Source: Solirubrobacteraceae bacterium
GTDB taxonomy: Bacteria; Actinomycetota; Thermoleophilia; Solirubrobacterales; Solirubrobacteraceae
Length of the DNA stretch: 11,851 nucleotides
Direction: 5' to 3'
Assembly: GCA_019683665.1 (NCBI GenBank)
Contig: JADGIB010000089.1
Location: forward strand, 1-11,851
Shown here: one piece after another, positions 1 through 5,970 of the stretch
Numbering within the stretch: the first letter of the stretch is position 1
How the letters are laid out: each line of letters begins with the position of its first letter
Notes under the pieces: generated by a model
Told to the model about the DNA's origin: nothing
The model's database searches: none
What the model saw: the letters and a program-made list of their open reading frames with translations, nothing else
Position numbers and translations under genes: made by a program

Positions 1-5
1 CGTGT

Positions 6-39
6 GTCGGGGGGGCTCGCTTATGTGTAAACGAGACAG
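6..39 (+). other. Residual Nextera read-2 adaptor with Tn5 mosaic end (library artefact, not genomic)
   Basis: Bases 6-39 align without gaps to the 34-base Illumina Nextera read-2 transposon adaptor as I remember it, with 26 of 34 identical. The last 19 bases (21-39) match the Tn5 mosaic end at 15 of 19, including an exact terminal GAGACAG. The preceding GGGCTCG (13-19) matches the adaptor part that lies outside any natural transposon end. Mismatches cluster, and three of them are changes to G, which fits poor base calls at a contig edge. The segment also brings an in-frame TAA (28-30) and replaces the N-terminus of the ATPase that follows. Bases 1-5 are probably also non-genomic. Confidence 0.8.
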
Positions 40-1494
40 CCTCGAGGCGGCGTCGAGGTCCTCCACGGCGTGGACCTCGACGCCATCGGCGGCTCCGTGC
101 TCGCCCTCCTGGGCGAGAACGGAGCCGGCAAGTCGACGCTCGTGCGGATCCTCGCCGGCGACCACGCGCCCGACTCGGGCGAGATCGTCGTCGTCGGCGA
201 GACCCACGCGGCGCTCGACCCGATCAGCGCGCGTGCCCTCGGCGTGCGCATGATCTTCCAGGAGCTCAGCGACGCGCCCGCCCTGACCGTCGCCGAGAAC
301 ATCTCGCTCGGCCGCTGGCCGGGCCGGAAGGGCATCGTCCGCTGGAAGGCGGTGCGCGAGCGCGCGGCGCGCGCGCTCGACGAGCTCGGCGTCGAGCTCG
401 ACCCGGACCGCCCGGTGGCCGACCTGCGCATCGGGGAGCGCCAGGCCGTCGAGATCGCCCGCGCGATCTCCGACCGGGCCCGCTGCCTGATCCTCGACGA
501 GCCGACCGCCGCGCTGTCGGCGCAGGAGGTCGAGCGGCTCTTCTCCGCGGTCCGCCGCCTGCGCGAGCGCGGCACCGCGATCATCTACATCACGCACCGC
601 CTCGACGAGGTCGTCGAGATCGCCGACCGCGTCGAGGTGCTGCGCGACGGCAACGTCGTGCTCGAGCGCGAGGTCGCCGGCACGACCCGGGCCGAGCTCG
701 TCACCGCGATGGTCGGCCGGGAGGTCGGCGAGGTGACCCGGCCCGAGCCGGCGGCCGTCGACGCGCAGGCCGAGCCGCTGCTGGCCTTCGAGGGGGCGAC
801 GAGCGACGGCGCCTTCGCCGGCGTCGACCTGACCGTCCGCCCGGGCGAGGTCGTCGCCCTGTACGGCAAGCTCGGCTCCGGCACCGCCGAGGTGGCCGAG
901 ACCGCGTTCGGGCTGCGCGACCTGTCGGCCGGCGTGTGCCGGCTGCGCGGCGAGGTCCACGCCCCCGGGTCGCCGCACGCCGCGATCGCGGCCGGCGTCG
1001 GCCTCGTCCCGGCCGACCGCCAGCGCGAGGGCGCGTTCATGGTCCGGTCGGTGGCCGAGAACATCTCGGTGCCGTCCTGGCCGCGGCTCGCGCGCCGCGG
1101 GCTGCTGCGGCACGCCGCCGAGGCGCGCGCGTACCGTCGCTGGCACGACGAGCTCTCGATCCGCTCGCGCAACGACCCCGAGCAGCTCATCAGCACGCTC
1201 TCGGGCGGCAACCAGCAGAAGGTCGTCCTCGGGCGCTGGCTGGAGCGGCAGTCCGACGTGCTCGTGCTGATCGAGCCCACGCGCGGCGTGGACGTGGGCG
1301 CGCGCATGGAGATCTACCGCGAGATCCGCAAGCTCGCGCGCGCCGGCATGGGCGTCCTCGTGGCGACGTCCGACTACGAGGAGGTCGTGCAGCTCGCCGA
1401 TCGCGCCGCGGTGATGGCCCGCGGCCGCATCGTCGGGGAGCTGGGCGGCGACGAGATCACGACTGAACGGCTCACCGAGCTCGCTGGAGGATGA
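40..1494 (+). CDS. Ribose-type sugar ABC transporter, two-domain ATP-binding protein (5' partial)
   Basis: This is the cytoplasmic ATPase of a carbohydrate-uptake (CUT2, RbsA/MglA-like) importer, powering the permease encoded next. The frame is open from the end of the adaptor; about 15 N-terminal residues are missing. GTG at 70 is the first possible start, but it would cut off the first strand of the fold, seen as GGVEVLHGVDL from base 49. The first domain has Walker A GENGAGKST (112-138), a signature-like LRIGERQ, Walker B LILDEP and the switch histidine in YITHR. The second domain has a degenerate Walker A, GKLGSGTAE (865-891, no lysine), a good signature LSGGNQQK, and LVLIEPTRGVDVGA, where isoleucine (codon 1270-1272) replaces the Walker B aspartate. 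The usual family length is about 500 residues; 484 are seen here. The permease start follows the stop after one base, so the two are surely co-transcribed. Its cognate binding protein is not downstream and may lie off the left edge. Confidence 0.93.
   Translation, partial: PRGGVEVLHGVDLDAIGGSVLALLGENGAGKSTLVRILAGDHAPDSGEIVVVGETHAALDPISARALGVRMIFQELSDAPALTVAENISLGRWPGRKGIVRWKAVRERAARALDELGVELDPDRPVADLRIGERQAVEIARAISDRARCLILDEPTAALSAQEVERLFSAVRRLRERGTAIIYITHRLDEVVEIADRVEVLRDGNVVLEREVAGTTRAELVTAMVGREVGEVTRPEPAAVDAQAEPLLAFEGATSDGAFAGVDLTVRPGEVVALYGKLGSGTAEVAETAFGLRDLSAGVCRLRGEVHAPGSPHAAIAAGVGLVPADRQREGAFMVRSVAENISVPSWPRLARRGLLRHAAEARAYRRWHDELSIRSRNDPEQLISTLSGGNQQKVVLGRWLERQSDVLVLIEPTRGVDVGARMEIYREIRKLARAGMGVLVATSDYEEVVQLADRAAVMARGRIVGELGGDEITTERLTELAGG
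1486..1490 (+). promoter_or_regulatory. Ribosome-binding site GGAGG for the first permease
   Basis: GGAGG sits five bases before GTG 1496 and overlaps the end of the ATPase gene. It decides for GTG 1496 over the in-frame ATG at 1511, which would be 20 bases away. Confidence 0.75.
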
Positions 1495-1495
1495 C

Positions 1496-2491
1496 GTGTC
1501 CGACCCCGTGATGACGACCGAGCCCGCGGCTGCGTCGGGCGCGACCGCCGCGGTGCCGACCGCCCGGCGTCGTCAGGTCCCGGAGACCGCCGCGCTCGTC
1601 GTCGTGCTCATCGCGCTCGGCGTGTTCTTCTCGATCACGTCCGAGTTCTTCCTGAACTACGACAACTTCGTGAACATCCTGACGGCCGCCGCCGTCACCG
1701 GGATCATCGCCGCCCCGGCGACGATGCTCCTGATCGCCGGCCAGTTCGACCTCTCGGTCGGCTCGGCCGCCGCGTTCTGCGGTGCGGTCGTCGCGTCGCT
1801 GGCGCTCCACAACGACATCTACTACTCGGTGTTCATCGCCGTGCTCGCCGGCATCGGGATCGGCGTGATCAACGGCTTCTTCGTCACCGTCGTCGGCATC
1901 AACGCGCTGATCACGACGCTCGGCACCCTGGCCGTGTTCCGGGGCCTGACGCAGGTGATCACCGACGGCCAGACGCTCGGCATCGAGCGCTTCGGCTGGG
2001 CCACCGAGCGGCCGATCCTCGACATCCCGGTGCCGGTGTTCATCTTCGCCGGGATCGCGCTGGCGTTCTGGTTCATCAGCCGCTACACGGTGTTCGGCCG
2101 CTCGATGTACGCGATCGGGGCCAACCCGGTCGCCGCCCGGCTCAACGGCATCCGCTCGAAGCGGATCATCTTCGCCGGCTTCGTCCTGTCGGGCCTGTGC
2201 GTGGCGATCGGCGGCCTGATCCTCACCTCGCAGCTCGGGGCCGCGTCGCCGCAGGCGGCGACCGGGATGGAGCTCTCGGTCGTCACCGCGGTCATCCTCG
2301 GCGGCGCGAGCCTGGCGGGCGGGCGCGGGGCGATCACCGGGACGATGCTGGGCCTCCTGATCATCGGCACGCTGAACAACGGGCTCGTGCTGCTGAACGT
2401 GTCCAGCTTCTGGCAGACCGTGGCCCAAGGCGCGCTGCTGATCTTCGCCGTGTCGTTCGACCAGCTGCGCATCCGCCTGACGAGCAAGTAG
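1496..2491 (+). CDS. Ribose-type sugar ABC transporter, permease protein
   Basis: This is an inner-membrane permease of the BPD_transp_2 family (RbsC-like), forming the channel energised by the ATPase just upstream. The 331 residues are the normal length. After a polar N-terminal tail of about 30 residues, several hydrophobic segments follow. Family landmarks are FDLSVG (residues 84-89), the ING turn (125-127), GRSMYAIGAN (201-210) followed by ARLNGI (214-219), and GGASLAGGRG (269-278). The GTG start is chosen because GGAGG lies at ideal spacing. Only one permease accompanies this ATPase, so a homodimer is likely, unlike the second system in the window. The oxidoreductase gene begins ten bases after its stop. 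The substrate cannot be told from sequence. Confidence 0.95.
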   Translation: MSDPVMTTEPAAASGATAAVPTARRRQVPETAALVVVLIALGVFFSITSEFFLNYDNFVNILTAAAVTGIIAAPATMLLIAGQFDLSVGSAAAFCGAVVASLALHNDIYYSVFIAVLAGIGIGVINGFFVTVVGINALITTLGTLAVFRGLTQVITDGQTLGIERFGWATERPILDIPVPVFIFAGIALAFWFISRYTVFGRSMYAIGANPVAARLNGIRSKRIIFAGFVLSGLCVAIGGLILTSQLGAASPQAATGMELSVVTAVILGGASLAGGRGAITGTMLGLLIIGTLNNGLVLLNVSSFWQTVAQGALLIFAVSFDQLRIRLTSK

Positions 2492-2501
2492 AGGAGAGAC
2501 G

Positions 2502-3563
2502 ATGAGCAAGCTCCGCCTGGGGGTGATCGGCGCCGGCTCGTGGGCCATCGCCTCGCACCTGCCGAACTTCGCCGCGCGCAAGGAGGTCGAGTTCGTCGGC
2601 GTCGCCCGCAAGGGCGTCGACGCGCTCGCCCGCGTGAAGGAGCAGTTCGGGTTCCGCGTCGCCAGCGAGGACTACCGCGACGTCCTCGACGCCGGCGCCG
2701 ACATCGTGCTCGTCGCCAGCCCGACGGGCCTGCACCACGAGCACGCGAAGGCGGCGATGGAGGCCGGCGCGCACGTGCTCGTCGAGAAGCCGTTCACGAT
2801 CGACCCGGCCGACGCCTGGGACCTCGTGGAGTCGGCCGAGCGGCTCGGGCGCCACCTCGTCGTCGCGTTCGGCTGGAACTACAGGCCGATGGTGCGCGAG
2901 CTGCGGCGCCTGATGGTCGAGCGCGGGATCGGCGAGGTCGAGCAGATGACCGTCCACATGGCGTCGGTCACCCGCGAGCTGCTCTCGAACACCGGTGCCT
3001 ACCCGGACGCCGACCCCGACACGGTCCCCGAGGCGGCGACGTGGACCGACCCGAAGCTGTCGGGCGGCGGGTACGGCCAGGCCCAGCTCAGCCACGCGCT
3101 CGGCCTGGCGCTGTGGCTGACCGGCCTGCGCGCCGAGGCCGCGTTCGCGCTCATGAGCGCGCCCCTGAACGCCCCGGTCGAGCTGCACGACGCGATCTCG
3201 GTCCGCTTCGACAACGGCGCCATCGGCACGGTCGCCGGCGGCTCCGCCCACCTCGGCGCCGGCGACAACAAGCACCAGCTCGAGGTGCGGGCGATCGGCA
3301 GCGACGGCCAGGTGCTGTGCGACGTCGAGCGCGAGGCCGCGTGGCTGTGGCGCGACGGCGGCGACACCGACCTGCGCCTGGCCCTGCGCGAGGGCGACGG
3401 GGCCTACGACTGCGACGGCCCGCCGAACACGCTCGTCGACCTCGCACTCGGCAAGGACGTCGTCAACCAGTCGCCCGGCGAGCTCGCCGCCCGCACGGTC
3501 GAGCTGCTCGACGCGGCCTACCGCAGCGCCTCCAGCGGGGCGCTCGAGCCCGTGCGCCGCTGA
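2502..3563 (+). CDS. Gfo/Idh/MocA-family NAD(P)-dependent oxidoreductase
   Basis: This is a predicted cytoplasmic dehydrogenase of 353 residues, the usual family size. The N-terminal Rossmann fold shows the dinucleotide loop VIGAGSWA (8-15), the SPTGLHHEHA segment (73-82) and the EKPF motif with the catalytic lysine K96. The C-terminal domain has GGGYGQAQLSH (188-198), which keeps histidine H198. Alanine stands at 194 where many relatives have the catalytic aspartate (GGGxxxDxGxH). The GGG-GQ-Q-SHA form followed by LWLTGL looks to me like a recognisable subfamily, so this is probably not a dead enzyme. Members oxidise or reduce sugars, inositols and sugar acids. The ATG is supported by GAGGAGAG (2491-2498), and the gene is tenth-base-close to the permease, so it probably acts on the imported compound. 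Exact substrate unknown. Confidence 0.92.
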   Translation: MSKLRLGVIGAGSWAIASHLPNFAARKEVEFVGVARKGVDALARVKEQFGFRVASEDYRDVLDAGADIVLVASPTGLHHEHAKAAMEAGAHVLVEKPFTIDPADAWDLVESAERLGRHLVVAFGWNYRPMVRELRRLMVERGIGEVEQMTVHMASVTRELLSNTGAYPDADPDTVPEAATWTDPKLSGGGYGQAQLSHALGLALWLTGLRAEAAFALMSAPLNAPVELHDAISVRFDNGAIGTVAGGSAHLGAGDNKHQLEVRAIGSDGQVLCDVEREAAWLWRDGGDTDLRLALREGDGAYDCDGPPNTLVDLALGKDVVNQSPGELAARTVELLDAAYRSASSGALEPVRR

Positions 3564-3588
3564 GGCCGGGGGCGGTGGCGCCTGCCGG

Positions 3589-3618
3589 TTGACGCCGCCC
3601 TAGCAGATGTGGTTGATT
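3589..3618 (+). promoter_or_regulatory. Possible sigma-70-type promoter for the second transporter operon
   Basis: TTGACG (3589-3594) is a near-consensus -35 box. At 17-18 bases downstream lies only a weak -10 match, GTTGAT or TTGATT (3612-3618). Transcription would start near 3624, inside the operator boxes, which is the expected geometry for repression. The -35 is convincing by eye; the -10 is not. Confidence 0.4.
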
Positions 3619-3630
3619 GGAACCGATTGC
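3619..3630 (+). promoter_or_regulatory. LacI-type operator box O1 upstream of the binding-protein gene
   Basis: GGAACCGATTGC is an imperfect palindrome around a central CG, the hallmark of LacI-family operators. It differs at one base from the box before the creatininase-lacI unit (GGAACCGATTCC on the minus strand at 11605-11616). Its place over the predicted transcription start fits repression by the LacI-family protein encoded in this window. Confidence 0.7.
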
Positions 3631-3642
3631 GGAAACGTTTTG
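3631..3642 (+). promoter_or_regulatory. LacI-type operator box O2, abutting O1
   Basis: GGAAACGTTTTG fits GGAANCGNTTCC at 10 of 12 positions and contains the perfect 8-bp palindrome AAACGTTT, a classic LacI/PurR-type core. It begins on the base after O1, so the two centres are 12 bp apart. Flanking TTGCG (3627-3631) and CGCAA (3644-3648) form a further inverted repeat around it, off centre by one base. Confidence 0.6.
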
Positions 3643-3660
3643 TCGCAAGGGGGAGAGGGG

Positions 3661-4950
3661 ATGGGTCAGGACGTTCGACGTCGCCGGGCCGCCGCAGAGC
3701 GGCTGGTGCAGGACCTCGAGACGGGGGCCGTCAGCCGTCGCCAGTTCATCGCGCGGGCGACGGCCCTCGGCCTGAGCGTCCCGACGATCGCCGGCCTTCT
3801 GGCCGCGTGCGGTGACGACGGCGGCGGCTCCACGGCCGGCGGCTCCACCGCCGGCGGCGGGACGGCGATCAGCAGCAGCGGCGGCGCGCGGGGCGCCGAG
3901 GCCGTGGCGGCGAAGGTCTACCCCGACGGGATCACCTCCGATCCCGAGTACAAGGGGCCCAACGGCGGGTCGCGCGTCGCGTTCCTGCCCCCCGACGCCT
4001 ACGACGGCACCGACGAGCACGGGATCCGCAGGTGGGTCTGCTACGACTTCACGGCGGACAAGCCGTACCGCATCGCCTTCGCCCACTTCTCGGCCAAGTG
4101 GGACCTGTCGGTCGAGATGGCCGCGCGCGCCGAGCGCGCCATCAAGGCGATGGGGTGCGAGCCGCTGATCTTCGACAACAACTTCGACGCCGACCAGGCG
4201 ATCAAGAACGTCGACCTGATCGTCCAGCAGCAGGCCGACTTCGTCGTCGAGGCCCAGATCTTCCCCGACGCCAACAAGGCGATCTACAAGCGCCTGGAGG
4301 CGGCCGGCATCCCGAGCGGCTACTTCGCGGTCGAGGGGCCCGACGGCGCGCTCTTCGAGGACGCCGGCAACCTGCGGATGTGCACGGCCCTGGGCGAGTG
4401 GCTCGGCGAGTACGCCCGGGACAACTGGGACGGGCAGGTCGATCTCGTGATGCTGGCGGCGCAGCCGCGCGCCGGCGCCTACGTCGCCGAGCGCGAGGTC
4501 GGCTACCGCGCCGGGATCAAGAAGGTCCTGCCCGACCTGCCCGACTCCGTGTTCGTCGAGTTCGACTCGCAGGGGCTGCTCGACGAGTCGCAGAAGAAGG
4601 CGGCCGACGTCCTGACCGCGCACCCCGACGCCAAGACGATCCTCGGCTGCGGCTCCAACGACGACGCGGCCGTCGGCATCGTCCGCGCGCTGGAGGCGGC
4701 CAAGCGGGCCGACACGGCGGCGGTCGCCGGCCAGGCCGGGCAGGCGTCCGCGGTCGAGGAGCTCAAGAAGCCCGACAGCCCGTTCAAGGTGAGCGCGTTC
4801 ACCGACATCGAGACGGTGCCGTGGCTGGCGGCGATCGGGATCCTCGAGCTCATGGGCGGCGAGGTGGCGCCGGTCAACTTCCTGCCGTTCTACCTGATCA
4901 CCTCCGACAACGTCGGAGACTTCCCGCCGCAGGCCGGAACGCTCGCCTGA
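3661..4950 (+). CDS. Sugar ABC transporter substrate-binding lipoprotein (Tat-exported)
   Basis: This is the periplasmic-binding-protein type 1 (RbsB-like, Peripla_BP_4) component of the second importer, anchored outside the membrane and delivering the ligand to the two permeases. It has 429 residues. The signal region carries the twin-arginine motif SRRQFI (25-30), a hydrophobic stretch and the lipobox LAAC with lipidated C50. A Gly/Ser/Thr-rich linker (51-78) follows. Residues about 85-132 are an extra segment before the canonical fold, which begins near KPYRIAFAHFS (134-144). Later landmarks are FDNNFDADQAIKNVDLI (171-187) and ILGCGSNDDAAVGIVRAL (327-344). ATG 3661 is chosen because GGGGGAGAGG (3649-3658) precedes it; ATG 3607 in the same frame would run through the operators. 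It is the first gene of the operon and probably under LacI-type control. The ligand is not identifiable. Confidence 0.94.
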   Translation: MGQDVRRRRAAAERLVQDLETGAVSRRQFIARATALGLSVPTIAGLLAACGDDGGGSTAGGSTAGGGTAISSSGGARGAEAVAAKVYPDGITSDPEYKGPNGGSRVAFLPPDAYDGTDEHGIRRWVCYDFTADKPYRIAFAHFSAKWDLSVEMAARAERAIKAMGCEPLIFDNNFDADQAIKNVDLIVQQQADFVVEAQIFPDANKAIYKRLEAAGIPSGYFAVEGPDGALFEDAGNLRMCTALGEWLGEYARDNWDGQVDLVMLAAQPRAGAYVAEREVGYRAGIKKVLPDLPDSVFVEFDSQGLLDESQKKAADVLTAHPDAKTILGCGSNDDAAVGIVRALEAAKRADTAAVAGQAGQASAVEELKKPDSPFKVSAFTDIETVPWLAAIGILELMGGEVAPVNFLPFYLITSDNVGDFPPQAGTLA

Positions 4951-4961
4951 GATGAAGGGGC

Positions 4962-4966
4962 GGAGG
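4962..4966 (+). promoter_or_regulatory. Ribosome-binding site GGAGG for permease A
   Basis: GGAGG lies five bases before GTG 4972 in the 21-base gap after the binding-protein gene. It settles the start as GTG 4972; the ATG at 4952 is in a different frame. Confidence 0.75.
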
Positions 4967-4971
4967 CGTCC

Positions 4972-5970
4972 GTGACCGCTGAGCCGAGCACGCCGATCGG
5001 GCGGCCGGAGCCCGCCGGCGGCGGCGGATTGGCGCTCATCGGGCGCCTCGCGGCCGCGCCGCTGGCGCGGCTGGCCGCGGCCTACCTGCTCCTGGCCGCC
5101 GTCTTCGCGATCGCCGCCGACCACTTCCTCACGACCGACAACTTCCTGAACATCGGCCGGGCGACGGCCGTGTTCGGGATCGCCGCGCTCGGGCTCACGG
5201 TGGCGCTCATCGCCGGCGCGCTGGACGTGTCGTTCGGGGCGGTCATGAGCGTCTGCGGGATCCTCGCGGCCGAGCGGATCGCCGCGGGAGACGGGGCGGC
5301 CGCCGCGGTCGCGGTGGCGCTCGCGGTCGGCGTCGGGCTCGGGCTGGTCAACGGCCTGCTGACCGCGGTGCTCCGGCTCGACGCGCTGATCGTCACGCTC
5401 GGGACGTTCTCGATCTTCGGCGGGTGGGCGTTCCTGCACACCAACGGCGCGCCCACCCCGGCGTCCGACGACGCGTTCGCGCGGATCGGCCGCGGCGAGA
5501 CGCTCGGGATCCCGACCCCCGTGGTGATCATGATCGCGATCGCCCTCGTCCTCGCGGTCGTGCTGCGCTGGACCGGGTTCGGGCAGCGCTGCTACCTCGT
5601 CGGCGACAACCCCAGGGCGGCGACGCTCGTGGGCATCCGCGCCGCGTGGGTGCGCGCAGCGGCCCTGGCCATCTCCGGGCTCACCGCGGCGATCGCCGGG
5701 GTCGTCATGGTCGCCAACGCCGGCGTCGCCAACGCCGGCGAGGGCGAGCGGCAGCTGCTCAACGCGATCGCCGCCGTGGTCATCGGCGGCACCGCCCTCG
5801 CCGGCGGCAGCGGCCTGATCGTCGGCACCCTGCTGGGCATCGCCGTGCTGGGCACGATCGACAACGGCCTGAACCTGCTCGGCGTGTCGAGCACCTGGCA
5901 GGACGTGCTCAAGGGGGTCATCGTCGTCTTCGCGCTCGTGCTCGACCGCATCCGCCGGAGGGACGCATGA
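4972..5970 (+). CDS. Ribose-type sugar ABC transporter, permease protein A
   Basis: This is an inner-membrane permease of the BPD_transp_2 family with 332 residues. A polar, proline- and glycine-rich tail of about 20 residues precedes the hydrophobic core. Landmarks are LDVSFG (84-89), the VNG turn (126-128), GQRCYLVGDN (204-213), ATLVGI (217-222) and GGTALAGGSG (272-281). Residues 247-256 are VANAGVANAG, encoded by a perfect 15-bp tandem repeat, in the region where relatives carry a Gly/Pro-rich loop before the last membrane segments. The stop codon overlaps the ATPase start in ATGA, so translation is probably coupled. A second, different permease follows the ATPase, so this one most likely forms half of a heterodimeric channel. 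Confidence 0.95.
   Translation: MTAEPSTPIGRPEPAGGGGLALIGRLAAAPLARLAAAYLLLAAVFAIAADHFLTTDNFLNIGRATAVFGIAALGLTVALIAGALDVSFGAVMSVCGILAAERIAAGDGAAAAVAVALAVGVGLGLVNGLLTAVLRLDALIVTLGTFSIFGGWAFLHTNGAPTPASDDAFARIGRGETLGIPTPVVIMIAIALVLAVVLRWTGFGQRCYLVGDNPRAATLVGIRAAWVRAAALAISGLTAAIAGVVMVANAGVANAGEGERQLLNAIAAVVIGGTALAGGSGLIVGTLLGIAVLGTIDNGLNLLGVSSTWQDVLKGVIVVFALVLDRIRRRDA
5711..5740 (+). repeat. Perfect 15-bp tandem duplication inside permease A
   Basis: TCGCCAACGCCGGCG occurs twice, back to back (5711-5725 and 5726-5740). It keeps the reading frame and encodes VANAG twice. It looks like a recent slippage duplication or a tolerated loop expansion. Confidence 0.85.

Noticed and set aside
28..30. In-frame TAA as evidence that the first ATPase is a pseudogene
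   Set aside because: It lies inside the adaptor-like segment; from base 49 the ATPase reads normally.
21..39. Natural IS50/Tn5 end or an insertion-sequence boundary
   Set aside because: The similarity extends outside the mosaic end into GGGCTCG, which belongs to the sequencing adaptor, and no transposase or target duplication is present.
3564..3588. GC-rich terminator after the oxidoreductase gene
   Set aside because: No stem longer than a few pairs could be built and there is no T-run.
3607..3660. ATG 3607 as start of the binding-protein gene
   Set aside because: It would translate the promoter and both operator boxes and put 18 extra residues before a standard Tat signal; ATG 3661 has a strong ribosome-binding site.
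3463..5439. Very long open frame on the minus strand opposite the binding protein and permease A
   Set aside because: It is rich in Arg, Asp, Gly and Val, has no recognisable domain, and crosses two clear genes and a promoter; it is a mirror frame of GC-rich coding sequence. The same holds for long opposite frames at 1472-2611, 5592-7370 and 8137-9294.
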